Of a DNA stretch of 64,000 nt, positions 15,485 through 24,217 are shown in pieces. Numbering within the stretch: the first letter of the stretch is position 1; each line of letters starts with the position of its first letter. Source of the DNA: Alphaproteobacteria bacterium (GTDB lineage: Bacteria; Pseudomonadota; Alphaproteobacteria; Rhodobacterales; Rhodobacteraceae); the NCBI GenBank assembly GCA_030427405.1, contig JAUHXK010000002.1:248001-312000 (forward strand), read 5' to 3'. The notes beneath the pieces were generated by a model that had not been told where the DNA came from, ran no database searches, and saw only the letters and a program-made list of their open reading frames with translations. Made by a program: the position numbers and the translations under genes.

Positions 15485-17652
15485 TCCGGCTGGTTATCCT
15501 TGTTGCCGCGACGTTGCTGTTCGCAGGTTTGAGCCACGCGCAAGAGGTCAGGATTCGTTCGGGTGAACATGGTGCCTTTACCCGGCTTGTCCTGCAGGTC
15601 CCACCCGAAACGGGGTGGTCCCTTACGCCGCGGGCTAGCGGTGCGCGTCTGGATGTCGACCTGGATGGTGTCACCTTTGACACGGGCGCGGTATTTGCAC
15701 GCCTGACCGAAAATCGGTTGACGTCCCTGTCTCAGGACGCCCCCGGCGGCCCGCTTGAACTGGCGTTTGGCTGCACCTGTTTCGCCACGGCGTTCATGCA
15801 CCGAGAGACTATGCTGGTGCTGGATATCGCGCCCGGAACACTTCCCCCTCCCATAGGGCCTGCCGAGGCGCCACAGGCATCACCCGGACAGCTTCCCCGA
15901 CGCCCGACCGCGCCGGACGATCTGACTGGCCCGTCCCTGCCGCATTTATCCCAGAACCTGAACCAGTTTGATGAACAGTTGATGTTGCGCGTCCTACAGG
16001 GTGCCGATCGTGGCATCGTTGACTTGCAGGTCGCCCCGCCCGGACCGCGCGCATCGGTTGTCGGGGGCGAAGGCAACGCGCTGAGCCATTTTCCGTCCAA
16101 TGTCGTGGTCTCGTCCATTCTGGATGACCTGCACAGGCTGAACGCCCCCGGCATCGCGCAGATTGATACCCGTGCGGCCTGCATAACCAATGCCGAGCTT
16201 GGCTTTGACACTTGGGCGGATTCGCGACCATTTCCACAGCAGGTGGCCAGCGCGCGCGCTGAATTGTTTCACGAGTTTGACAAGGTCGATCCGGGCCGGG
16301 TTCTGGATCTTGCCGGCATCTATGCCTTTCATGGTTTCGGCGCCGAAGCCGTTGAACTAATGGCCCTGCTGGATACCCCGTCGCCACGCGCTGATTGGAT
16401 TTCGGCCATCGCGCATGTGGCCGATGAACGCGGTCTGCACGGGCAAAACCCATTTGCCGGAATGCAGCGGTGCAGCGGGGATGCCGCGCTTTGGGCGGCG
16501 CTGACCGAACAAGAACTGCAGGCCCAGGCGGACTTGCAAGCCATCGAAACATCGTTTCTGCGGCTTCCGGACCACTGGCGGCGCGCGGTCGGGCCCGCAT
16601 TGTCCGAAATCCTGGTAAAAGGAGAAAAACTTGAACCAGCCCGCCGCATTCTGCGCGCGGTCGAGCGCATCGACGCACCTGGGCGGCCTGCCGTTTCGCT
16701 TGCCAAGGCCGGGGTTTCGGCTGCCGAAGGCAACGGGGACAAGACCGAGGACCTGCTGTCTGATGTGGTTGCACGTTCCGAAGCCGGGATCGAGGCCCCC
16801 CTGGCTCTGGCGCGGCTGATCGAAAAGCGCTGGTCGGACCGTGGTTCAATTTCTGGTAAGGAAAAAGACCTGGCCGCCGCCTACGCGGTCGAGTTGCGCA
16901 ATTCCGACCTGGGCCCGGTGATGGAACGCAGCCATGCCGTCGCCCTTGCATTGGCGCAGGAGTTCGACCCGGCGCTTGAACTGGTCCGGACACGCGATGC
17001 GGATCGAAGTTGGGATGGAACCCGCGATCGGGTCCTTCAGGTGCTTGCAGAGCGATCCGATGACCTGACATTTCTGCGCCACACGGTCCGATTGCCAGAT
17101 GATGTCACCGACCACCTGTCGATTGAAACAGCCATCATCCTGTCCAATCGCCTGGCATCCCTGGGGTTCGGAACGCGCGCGCATGCGCTTGCGAACCGAC
17201 AGCATGATGTTCAACGCCGCAAGGAAAGGGCCCTCATACGGGCCCGGGTTGCCTTGTTGGACGGTCATCCGCACAAGGCCCTGTTGGAACTGTCGGGCGA
17301 TACTTCACAACAAGCACAATTGCTGCGCGCGCGGTCCCTTGCAGCGGCAGGGGCGCTGGCCGACTCGGCCCAACTGTTTCAGGATCTGGGCGAGGCTGAG
17401 CAGGCCGACAGGCTTTTCTGGTTGGCCGACGAACAAGAGCAGGCAGTTCAGGCCCCAACCGGAAAATTTGCCACCCTGGCGGGGTTGAGCCGGTCATTGG
17501 AAACCCCTGCCCCGCGTCAACCGGACCGACCACTTGCAGATGCCGCCGCGTTGCTTTCGAACAGCGCCGATACACGCCAAAACATCGAACAATTGTTTGC
17601 GACCCTTGATCAAGTTCCACCGGAACCGGAGCCCACAGAAGACTCTAAATAG
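15481..17652 (+). CDS. Large exported helical-repeat protein of the flagellar cluster, unknown function
   Basis: A 723-residue protein with a signal peptide (cleavage after about A20, LSHA-QEV). A beta-rich region at about 22-95 (VRIRSGEHGAFTRLVLQVP) resembles the AMIN domain that binds peptidoglycan or envelope partners. A proline-rich linker (about 115-155) follows, then a long alpha-helical region (about 230-700) resembling TPR or Sel1-type repeats. It starts by ATGA overlap with motA, so it is made together with the stator. Similar genes sit after motA in roseobacters but I know of no tested function. A periplasmic stator or peptidoglycan-anchoring role is inference. Confidence 0.72.
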   Translation: MIRLVILVAATLLFAGLSHAQEVRIRSGEHGAFTRLVLQVPPETGWSLTPRASGARLDVDLDGVTFDTGAVFARLTENRLTSLSQDAPGGPLELAFGCTCFATAFMHRETMLVLDIAPGTLPPPIGPAEAPQASPGQLPRRPTAPDDLTGPSLPHLSQNLNQFDEQLMLRVLQGADRGIVDLQVAPPGPRASVVGGEGNALSHFPSNVVVSSILDDLHRLNAPGIAQIDTRAACITNAELGFDTWADSRPFPQQVASARAELFHEFDKVDPGRVLDLAGIYAFHGFGAEAVELMALLDTPSPRADWISAIAHVADERGLHGQNPFAGMQRCSGDAALWAALTEQELQAQADLQAIETSFLRLPDHWRRAVGPALSEILVKGEKLEPARRILRAVERIDAPGRPAVSLAKAGVSAAEGNGDKTEDLLSDVVARSEAGIEAPLALARLIEKRWSDRGSISGKEKDLAAAYAVELRNSDLGPVMERSHAVALALAQEFDPALELVRTRDADRSWDGTRDRVLQVLAERSDDLTFLRHTVRLPDDVTDHLSIETAIILSNRLASLGFGTRAHALANRQHDVQRRKERALIRARVALLDGHPHKALLELSGDTSQQAQLLRARSLAAAGALADSAQLFQDLGEAEQADRLFWLADEQEQAVQAPTGKFATLAGLSRSLETPAPRQPDRPLADAAALLSNSADTRQNIEQLFATLDQVPPEPEPTEDSK

Positions 17653-17804
17653 AGCAATTGAGGACAAAAAGGCTCATCCCGGCGATCCTGCTGCACCGCC
17701 ATGATCATGTTTTCACCCGCTGGTTTCGGCGTCTTGATCCAACCGTCGAAAAGACGGCTATTGCACATTGGGAACAGGCCCGTCAGGTCCTTGGTGGCTC
17801 ATAA
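17649..17804 (+). other. Short open frame at the flagellar cluster edge, possible gene remnant
   Basis: The gap after the 723-residue gene has an open frame with a protein-like, aromatic and charged composition (HVFTRWFRRLDPTVEKTA), ending at TAA 17802-17804. It has no ATG; a TTG at 17658 lacks a ribosome site. It overlaps the 3' end of the opposing MmgE gene by 22 bases. It may be the tail of a lost gene. The gap also has a small hairpin CCGTC-GAAAA-GACGG (17743-17757). Confidence 0.2.
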
Positions 17805-19135
17805 AGCAAACTGCTCAGGTCCGAGAAACGCGCCCCGGGTTTGGTGAGATCCAGCGTCGCCTTGCAAAGCTTGTGCGCCCTATCCGCCCCGACCACCGGA
17901 GCAGAGAACTGCAAGAACTTTTCGACGATTTCCTGGCGCGACAACGGGTCCTCGGGGCCGCCGCGCGCGTTGACATCTCCGGAAGTCAGAACCCTGCCAT
18001 CCGTCGTCGCAATCTGAACATCGGCCCAGCGGCCTTCGGGAAACCGCGCAGTGTGCCGCGCGGTTTCTGATACCTGGATGCGGGTCATGACATCGGCGAC
18101 GACCGGATCGGTCAGTCCTGCCCCGGATATATGTTCGACCCCAATCCGGCCATACACCGCCTGCACCGCGGCGGCGAATGGCAGTGAATATTGCGCTTTG
18201 GACGTTGTGTCAGGAACCCCCGCGAACAGGCTTGCGGCCTGTTCGAAGCTATTGATCTGAATGTGACGGACGAGGTGATGAGTAAGGTTGTTTTCCTGCA
18301 TCAGCATACGAACGCCATCCAGGGCGGCGTGGGCCCAACGACAGATCGGGTAGGGCTTGATATATTGATGCTCGACCTGCCAAAAATCACCCAGATCCCG
18401 CCAGTACCTCGCGGCCCGGTCTTCTTCGACGGTCACGGCTGGCGCCCCGGCAAACCCGCGTTCCCCCAGGATCGCGGCCGACATTCCTACCAACGCCCCC
18501 CAGCCCGATCCATCGTGCAACATCGTCGGATTGGCGATTTCACGCATCATCTGGCTGCGCGGGCCGTGATATTCGGCAATTCCCAGGGCCTGCCGCAGCT
18601 GATTGGCGTTGTGGCGCCGCAAACGCGACGCCATGGCCGCAACACCCAGGGCGTTCCAGGCGCCGGATGTGTGATAGTCGCTGACCGTGGCATGCAGCGC
18701 CATCGCCGCGCGCCCGGCGACCTCGTAACCGGTTATGGCAGCGGCCAGCGCGTCGGCGCCGGACAGGTCGGGCCGATGCTCGGCAAGCGCGGTTAGGGCA
18801 GGCAGAACGACCACGCCGATATGGCCTTTGGTCGGATTATACCCGTCATGCCCGTCCAGGTTATCGATCTGAGTAGCGCCCGCATAGGCCGCGCCCGCAA
18901 GGCTGACCTTGCGCCCGTCAAACGGTATCCGCGCGCCAAAGCCCGGATCACTGCTGGCAAACAGCAGCGCTGCGGTGTCCCGCGCGATTATCCCGGCCTC
19001 CATTGGCCTCGCGGCAATGAGGATGCCCATTGTATCCAACAGCAGCAGCGCCACGGCTGTTCTGCTGGTTTCGGGCATTTCTTCCGCCGGTCGCCTCAAG
19101 ACAAATGCGGCGAGGCGATCGAAAGACCCGGTCAT
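17783..19135 (-). CDS. MmgE/PrpD-family protein
   Basis: A 450-residue member of the family that includes 2-methylcitrate dehydratase, cis-aconitate decarboxylase and iminodisuccinate epimerase-like enzymes. Family features: LLLDTMGILIAARPMEAG near the start, AGATQIDNLDGHDGYNPTKGHIGVVVLPALTALAE (with the D/H pair near the active site), HTSGAWNALGVAAMASR and KPYPICRWAHAALDG. The substrate cannot be predicted. Its ATG overlaps the stop of the GcvT-type oxidoreductase gene (ATGA), so the two probably act in one pathway. Confidence 0.85.
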   Translation of the reverse strand: MTGSFDRLAAFVLRRPAEEMPETSRTAVALLLLDTMGILIAARPMEAGIIARDTAALLFASSDPGFGARIPFDGRKVSLAGAAYAGATQIDNLDGHDGYNPTKGHIGVVVLPALTALAEHRPDLSGADALAAAITGYEVAGRAAMALHATVSDYHTSGAWNALGVAAMASRLRRHNANQLRQALGIAEYHGPRSQMMREIANPTMLHDGSGWGALVGMSAAILGERGFAGAPAVTVEEDRAARYWRDLGDFWQVEHQYIKPYPICRWAHAALDGVRMLMQENNLTHHLVRHIQINSFEQAASLFAGVPDTTSKAQYSLPFAAAVQAVYGRIGVEHISGAGLTDPVVADVMTRIQVSETARHTARFPEGRWADVQIATTDGRVLTSGDVNARGGPEDPLSRQEIVEKFLQFSAPVVGADRAHKLCKATLDLTKPGARFSDLSSLLYEPPRT

Positions 19136-21555
19136 TTGACGACGTCCCGCAGCCGCAAGCCATCCGGGTCAAACGGTGGCTCGGCCAGCAGGGTCGCCCG
19201 GTGCGGCCGCCCGAGGATGAATATTTCGACCCTATCCCCCGGTTGCGCCACTTTTGGGTCGGCAAACCCAATCGCAAGCGACTTGCCGACCGAATACCCG
19301 TAGGCCCCTGACGTGACCCGGCCAACAGGCCGTCCATCCGGCGTAAAAATCGGCTCACCACCCGAGGCATCAGCCATGTCGGCCTCAACCTCAAAGATCG
19401 ACAGGACCTCACGCGGGGTGTTTTCCTTGATCGCCAAATAGGCGTCTTTGTGCAGAAACGCCTTGTCCAGCTTGATCAGCCCCGCCAGCCCCACCTCTTG
19501 TGGCCAATATTCCTGGCTGTATTCACGGCCCCACGAACCATAGCCTTTTTCGATCCGCAAAGACCCCAGCGCGCGCGCGCCGACGGGGCCACCGCCCAAC
19601 TTGGCCGATACGTCCAAAAGTGCGGAATAGAGCCTGATTTGGTCGTCTTCGGCGCAATGAAGCTCCCATCCGAGGTCGCCGGTAAAGCTGACGCGGATGG
19701 CCAGACATGCCACACCGGCGACCGAGATCCGGCGGGACCGCATGAACCGGAACCCGCTATTGGACAGGTCTGTTTCGGTCAGGTGCTGCAACAGCTCACG
19801 CGATCTGGGCCCCGCGACGCTGAACCCAGCAATGCGCTTGGTCGCAACGTCGAAAGTAGTGCCTTCGGGCAGGGCGACCATGTTGAAGAAACGCTGGTGA
19901 TACCGCTCGGCCATGCCCGAACCGATCATCATGTATTCGTCCTGGTCGACCTTGGTGATGGTGAAATCTCCGGCCACACCGCCCCGCCCCGAGATCATCG
20001 GCGTCAGGCAGGATCGCCCCACCTCTGTTGGCGCGCGGTTGGCAACCAAGCGGTCCAGCCAGTCATGGGCGCCCGGTCCCTTGATGACGTAGTTGGCGAA
20101 ATTCGAGATGTCGATCACGCCCACCGTCTGGCGCAGCATCCGTGTTTCACGCCCAACCGGTTCCCACCAGTTCTGGCGGGCAAAGCCGTTTGTTTCGCGC
20201 AGGCCCGGCTGGTCGGCAAACCAAAGCGGGTGTTCCCAGCCACAGTTCAATCCAAAGACGCCGCCCATCTTTTGTTGCATGTGATAGGCGGGGCGCACAC
20301 GGGCCGGACGCCCCGCGCTGCGTTCTTCGTTTGGGAAATGGATGGCAAACCGGTGGGTATAGGCATCTTCGACCCGCGCCCTGGTGAATGCCTTGTCCGC
20401 CCAATCGCCAAACCGCGCCAGATCCCAGGCGAACATGTCGTATTGCGGCTCGCCTTCGATCATCCACTGTGCCGACAACAGGCCCAACCCGCCGGATTGC
20501 GAAAAGCCGGGGATAATCCCGGTGCAGCAGAAATAGTTTCGCAGCTCGGGCACAGGCCCCCAGATCGCGTTGGCATCGGGCGACCAGATCATTGGCCCGT
20601 TGATCACACGCTTGACGCCAGCCGTAGCGGCAACCGGCACGCGGTCGGTGGCGCGGATGACGTTTTCCATGATCCGGTCCAGATCGTCGGGAAACAGGTC
20701 ATGGGCAAAATCCAGCGGCGTGCCGTTTTCTGCCCAGAACTTCATATCCTTTTCATAGGCACCAATCAGCAGCCCGTTTCCTTCCTGGCGGAAGTAATAT
20801 TCGCCGTCGCGGTCGGCAATCGACGGCAGGCGACGACCAAGCGCGGCGACCTCGTCAATGGCCTCGGTGACGAAATACTGATGCTCGGTCGGTTGCAAGG
20901 GCAGTTCGATCCCCGCCATCGCCGCGACCTCGCGGCCCCAAAGCCCCCCTGCATTTACCACACACTGCGTGCGAATATCACCCTTTGCGGTGCGCACGAT
21001 CCATGATCCATCAGGCTGCTGTTCAGTCCCCAACACGGGGCAAAACCGCTGAATCGTGGCCCCCATCGCGCGTGCACCAGCGGCATAGGCTTGGGTTACG
21101 CCGGATGGGTCGACATTGCCGCCATCAGGTTCGAACATGATACAACGGACGTCATCAAACTGCGCCAGCGGGTGCAGATCTTTCGCCTGTTCGCGGCTGA
21201 TCTCGTGAAAGTTCAGACCATAGAACCGGGCCTTGGCCTCTTGCAGGCGCAACTGGTGCTCGCGGTCCTCGGTCTGTGCCAGATATAACGAGCCAGGCTG
21301 GAACACCCCGCACCCCTGCCCGGTTTCCTTCTCCAGCTCTTTATACAGGTTCATCGTGTAATGCTGGATGCGGGTGATGTTGTTGTTGTCGTGCAGCCCG
21401 TGGATGTTGGCGGCCGCATGCCAGGTCGATCCACTGGTCAGTTCATCGCGCTCCAGCAGCACTACGTCTGTCCAGCCAAGCTTGGCCAGATGATACAGGA
21501 TCGAACATCCGACCAGCCCCCCTCCGATTACAACGGCCTGCGCGTGGGTTTTCAT
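19132..21555 (-). CDS. GcvT-family FAD-dependent oxidoreductase (dimethylglycine/sarcosine dehydrogenase-like)
   Basis: An 807-residue two-part enzyme. The N-terminal DAO-type flavin domain (about 5-370) has the FAD motif VIGGGLVGCSILYHLAKLG and the SGSTWHAAAN tract that in relatives precedes the histidine linked to FAD. The C-terminal half (about 430-800) is a GcvT/aminomethyltransferase domain that binds tetrahydrofolate (FSVAGPRSRELL, FTGDLGWELHCA). Such enzymes strip N-methyl groups from dimethylglycine, sarcosine or related amines and pass the carbon to folate. With betB upstream, betaine-type catabolism is likely; the precise substrate is open. AGGAGG precedes ATG 21555. Confidence 0.85.
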   Translation of the reverse strand: MKTHAQAVVIGGGLVGCSILYHLAKLGWTDVVLLERDELTSGSTWHAAANIHGLHDNNNITRIQHYTMNLYKELEKETGQGCGVFQPGSLYLAQTEDREHQLRLQEAKARFYGLNFHEISREQAKDLHPLAQFDDVRCIMFEPDGGNVDPSGVTQAYAAGARAMGATIQRFCPVLGTEQQPDGSWIVRTAKGDIRTQCVVNAGGLWGREVAAMAGIELPLQPTEHQYFVTEAIDEVAALGRRLPSIADRDGEYYFRQEGNGLLIGAYEKDMKFWAENGTPLDFAHDLFPDDLDRIMENVIRATDRVPVAATAGVKRVINGPMIWSPDANAIWGPVPELRNYFCCTGIIPGFSQSGGLGLLSAQWMIEGEPQYDMFAWDLARFGDWADKAFTRARVEDAYTHRFAIHFPNEERSAGRPARVRPAYHMQQKMGGVFGLNCGWEHPLWFADQPGLRETNGFARQNWWEPVGRETRMLRQTVGVIDISNFANYVIKGPGAHDWLDRLVANRAPTEVGRSCLTPMISGRGGVAGDFTITKVDQDEYMMIGSGMAERYHQRFFNMVALPEGTTFDVATKRIAGFSVAGPRSRELLQHLTETDLSNSGFRFMRSRRISVAGVACLAIRVSFTGDLGWELHCAEDDQIRLYSALLDVSAKLGGGPVGARALGSLRIEKGYGSWGREYSQEYWPQEVGLAGLIKLDKAFLHKDAYLAIKENTPREVLSIFEVEADMADASGGEPIFTPDGRPVGRVTSGAYGYSVGKSLAIGFADPKVAQPGDRVEIFILGRPHRATLLAEPPFDPDGLRLRDVVK

Positions 21556-21625
21556 GGCTGAACCTCCTGCTGGCGGGCCAGATGACCCTTTCAGGAAAGT
21601 CAGCCACAGGTGCGGGGTGGCTTAT

Positions 21626-21660
21626 GCTCTGTTCCCGACGCGAAATGTCGGGAACAGAGC
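21626..21660 (-). terminator. Perfect 14-bp hairpin between betB and the GcvT-type gene
   Basis: GCTCTGTTCCCGAC (21626-21639) and GTCGGGAACAGAGC (21647-21660) pair perfectly around a seven-base loop, 19 bases after the betB stop. There is no long T-run, so it may be a terminator, an attenuator that lowers expression of the downstream genes, or an RNA-stabilising structure. The remainder of 21556-21678 shows only the downstream ribosome site. Confidence 0.55.
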
Positions 21661-21678
21661 GCTGTTGCCCAATTTCGC

Positions 21679-23133
21679 TTAGTACGGCGCCTCAACGTCG
21701 TTCATTGAGACATAGACCGTCTTCATCTCGCTGAAATGGTTGATCGCCAATTTCGAGTTTTCGCGGCCAACACCGGACATTTTCGACCCTCCAAAGGGCG
21801 CTTCGACCGGCGCCAGGTTGTAGGTATTGATGTAGCATGTCCCGGCCTCGAACCCGGCCACGACACGGTGGGCGCGGGTCAGGTCATTGGTAAACACACC
21901 TGCCGCAAGGCCAAATTCGGTATTGTTTGCGCGGGCCATCACCTCGGCTTCGGTTTCAAAGTCCAGAACCGACATGACCGGTCCAAAAATCTCTTCTTTG
22001 GCGATGGACATGTCGTCGGTGACATCGGCAAAGACGGTTGGCTGCATGTAATAGCCGTCGCGGTCCAAACGGGCACCGCCATAGACCAGCCGGGCGCCTT
22101 CGGCCTTGCCCTTCTGGACATATCCCAGGGCAATGTTCATCTGGTTTTCGCTGACCATCGGGCCAAAGGTGACGGTTTCATCCATCGGATCACCGATTTT
22201 CGCGGTCTCCAGCCGTTCGCAAAGACGGGCAAGGAAAGCGTCTTTGATGGCTGTGTGCACAAAGACGCGTGTCCCGTTCGAACAGACCTGCCCGGACGAG
22301 TAGAAATTGCCCAGGATCGCACCCGATACGGCGTTTTCGATATCGGCATCGTCGAACACGATCATCGGGGACTTGCCGCCCAGTTCCATCGTGACGTGTT
22401 TCATACCTTCGGCGGCGGCCGCATAGACCCTGCGCCCGGTCGGTACCGAGCCGGTCAGCGACACCTTGGCCACGCGCGGATCGGTGACCAGCGACGCGCC
22501 CACCGCGCCATATCCCTGTATCACGTTATAAACCCCGTTGGGGGCGCCTGCCTCGGTCAGGATTTCAGCAACCTGCAATGCGGACAGGGGCGTGGTTTCC
22601 GAGGGTTTGAAGACCATCGTATTGCCACAGGCCAGCGCCGGTGCGCCTTTCCAACAGGCAATCTGCGTCGGGTAGTTCCACGCGCCAATCCCCACGCAGA
22701 CGCCCAGCGCCTGGCGGATCGTGTACACGAAGTCGCCCCCGCCCAGCGGAATATGTTCGCCCGTAAGCGACGCCGCCAGGCCGCCGAAATATTCCAGAGC
22801 ATCCGCGCCGGATGTTGCATCCGCCACAAGCGTTTCCTGCAGCGGCTTGCCGGTATCGTGTGTTTCAAGAACCGAAAGGTCATGGTTGCGTTCCCGCATG
22901 ATATCTGCGGCCCTGCGCAAGATACGGCCCCGTTCGGTTCCCGTCATGGCGGCCCATTTCGCCTGCGCCGCTTTGGCGCTGTTCAGGGCCATTTCAACAA
23001 TTGCCGGTGTTGCCGCGTGCAGTTGGGCGATGCGTTCGCCGGTTGCGGGATACACGACGTCAATCGTGGCCCCGTCCGTATCTTCGACATATTGCCCATC
23101 GATGTAGTGGCTGGCCGGGGGTTGAAATCTCAT
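21679..23133 (-). CDS. betB: Betaine-aldehyde dehydrogenase
   Basis: A 484-residue NAD(P)-dependent aldehyde dehydrogenase. The glutamate in MELGGKSP and the catalytic cysteine in [14 protein letters not shown] are present, and CSNGTRV is characteristic of BetB, which oxidises betaine aldehyde to glycine betaine. Length and the opening [11 protein letters not shown] fit. ATG 23133 has AAGGA seven bases upstream. A longer frame to 23319 runs through the promoter region and is not part of it. No betA or betI gene is in the window. The closely related gene pair downstream suggests a betaine and demethylation role. Confidence 0.86.
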   Translation of the reverse strand: MRFQPPASHYIDGQYVEDTDGATIDVVYPATGERIAQLHAATPAIVEMALNSAKAAQAKWAAMTGTERGRILRRAADIMRERNHDLSVLETHDTGKPLQETLVADATSGADALEYFGGLAASLTGEHIPLGGGDFVYTIRQALGVCVGIGAWNYPTQIACWKGAPALACGNTMVFKPSETTPLSALQVAEILTEAGAPNGVYNVIQGYGAVGASLVTDPRVAKVSLTGSVPTGRRVYAAAAEGMKHVTMELGGKSPMIVFDDADIENAVSGAILGNFYSSGQVCSNGTRVFVHTAIKDAFLARLCERLETAKIGDPMDETVTFGPMVSENQMNIALGYVQKGKAEGARLVYGGARLDRDGYYMQPTVFADVTDDMSIAKEEIFGPVMSVLDFETEAEVMARANNTEFGLAAGVFTNDLTRAHRVVAGFEAGTCYINTYNLAPVEAPFGGSKMSGVGRENSKLAINHFSEMKTVYVSMNDVEAPY

Positions 23134-23163
23134 GGAATCATCCTTTGATCTTTGTTGGATGCG

Positions 23164-23192
23164 CAGATAACGCGCACCATAACTGGTCGCAA
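23164..23192 (-). promoter_or_regulatory. Candidate promoter of betB
   Basis: On the minus strand TTGCGA (23192-23187) and TATCTG (23169-23164) are 17 bases apart and lie about 30 bases ahead of betB. The match is moderate. Confidence 0.35.
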
Positions 23193-23250
23193 GACGACGG
23201 GACAGGCTGGTTCGGAAACGGCGCCTTGGGGTGCGCGACCGGCAGGAATC

Positions 23251-23295
23251 TTGAAAAAGTTCCAAAAATGTTCTATATTTGTTCTCATGTGGAAC
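23251..23295 (+). promoter_or_regulatory. Sigma-70-type promoter overlapped by a four-part LexA-like operator
   Basis: TTGAAA (23251-23256) and TATATT (23274-23279) are exactly 17 bases apart. Across them run GTTC at 23259, 23270 and 23281 and GAAC at 23292, each exactly 11 bases from the next. Two overlapping copies of GTTC-N7-GTTC result, which is the known LexA box of alphaproteobacteria. The boxes cover the -10 and the likely transcription start, an ideal position for repression. It drives the 109-residue gene at 23309. Confidence 0.8.
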
Positions 23296-23308
23296 GGAGG
23301 TTGTCGCG

Positions 23309-23638
23309 ATGTCACACATTGCCCGTCAAAGCTGGTTCGAAACGCCCAGCAACGATTACCACCTGCTGCCGGTCACAGACCGTCAGATGCGTTATGCGCG
23401 CGCGATTGCCGAGAAATCCGCCCTGGAAATCCCGGTCGAGGCACAGCGCGACCGCAAGGCCCTGTCTGACTGGATTTCGACGCATAAACCCGCGGCGACC
23501 TCGCAATTCGACAGTTACCCAACTGGCAAGCAGGTCGCCTTTGCCGAGCGGATATCACGCAGCAAAAGGCGGCCCATTCCGGCCGAGTGCTTTCGGGACA
23601 AGACTCAGATGTCGCGCTGGATCGACCTGAACCGGTGA
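23309..23638 (+). CDS. Small two-repeat protein under a LexA-like operator, unknown function
   Basis: 109 residues from ATG 23309, with GGAGG eight bases upstream. The protein contains a tandem duplication: residues 22-58 and 71-107 align without gaps, sharing the pattern T-x-(R/K)-Q, A, I, IP-x-E, RD, S-x-WI at the same spacing (about 12 of 37 identical). The unit resembles short repeats seen at the C-termini of some DNA topoisomerases and mobilisation proteins (pattern K-Q-x3-A-x2-I). It has no membrane segment or signal. The operator implies induction by DNA damage. A nucleic-acid-related role is inference. Confidence 0.72.
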   Translation: MSHIARQSWFETPSNDYHLLPVTDRQMRYARAIAEKSALEIPVEAQRDRKALSDWISTHKPAATSQFDSYPTGKQVAFAERISRSKRRPIPAECFRDKTQMSRWIDLNR

Positions 23639-24142
23639 TCAGTCATGCCTGTGGGTGCGCGAATAGATCGTGACTGCCGCCGCGACAAACAACCCAAGCA
23701 GGATATATCCGGTGACGGCCTCGGCTGCGGCAAGCGCGCGGCACAACCCGGCAGGGGACAGATCGCCATATCCGACCGTGGTAAACGTGACATAGGAAAA
23801 ATATAGTACGTCCGCCGGGCCGTTGGCGCCGATGACACACAGGTCGCTGTACCCGAATGCGCCGTAAACGGCAGCAAACAGGAAGGGCACGACCTGAATG
23901 AAAGAGACCCCCATCAGAAACAACAGCCTGCGTGGCGACTTTACCTGCGTCATGTAATACCAGGACTGGGACACCAGCCAAACCACCAGACCGATCGCGG
24001 CAATCGTGCCGATCGTGTATCCGGCCTGCGTTTCGTTCAGTCGCGACAATCCATACCAGGCCAGAAAGCTGGCCAGAACCAGGCCCAGCGCCGCAACCAG
24101 GGTCGATTTCCATTCTTCCAGGGTTCTGGGTTCGTGGTGCAT
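23639..24142 (-). CDS. Two-helix-type potassium channel protein
   Basis: A 167-residue membrane protein with about four hydrophobic helices; the last two flank a pore loop with the potassium selectivity filter TVGYGD (122-127). This is the Ion_trans_2 module, forming a tetrameric potassium channel in the inner membrane. No RCK or TrkA-N domain is attached, so gating is not apparent. ATG 24142 is favoured over the one at 24199 because GGAG sits six bases before it. It ends one base from the convergent two-repeat gene. Confidence 0.85.
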   Translation of the reverse strand: MHHEPRTLEEWKSTLVAALGLVLASFLAWYGLSRLNETQAGYTIGTIAAIGLVVWLVSQSWYYMTQVKSPRRLLFLMGVSFIQVVPFLFAAVYGAFGYSDLCVIGANGPADVLYFSYVTFTTVGYGDLSPAGLCRALAAAEAVTGYILLGLFVAAAVTIYSRTHRHD

Positions 24143-24217
24143 GTCAACTCCGTCAGACCGAACTGCGGCAATCATCGGGCCTTGGGGCCTGCGCCGCAAC
24201 CTTATTCCGGGCCGCGG

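Noticed and set aside
19450-21006. Long plus-strand open frame of 518 codons
   Set aside because: It lies opposite the GcvT-type oxidoreductase, whose protein has clear motifs. In GC-rich DNA such antisense frames are common, and its translation is rich in R, P, H and Q with no motif.
21736-23148. Plus-strand open frame of 470 codons opposite betB
   Set aside because: Shadow of a well-supported aldehyde dehydrogenase gene; no motif and no ribosome site.
23134-23319. N-terminal extension of betB
   Set aside because: The extension is arginine-rich, covers the divergent promoter region, and the family start is [13 protein letters not shown].
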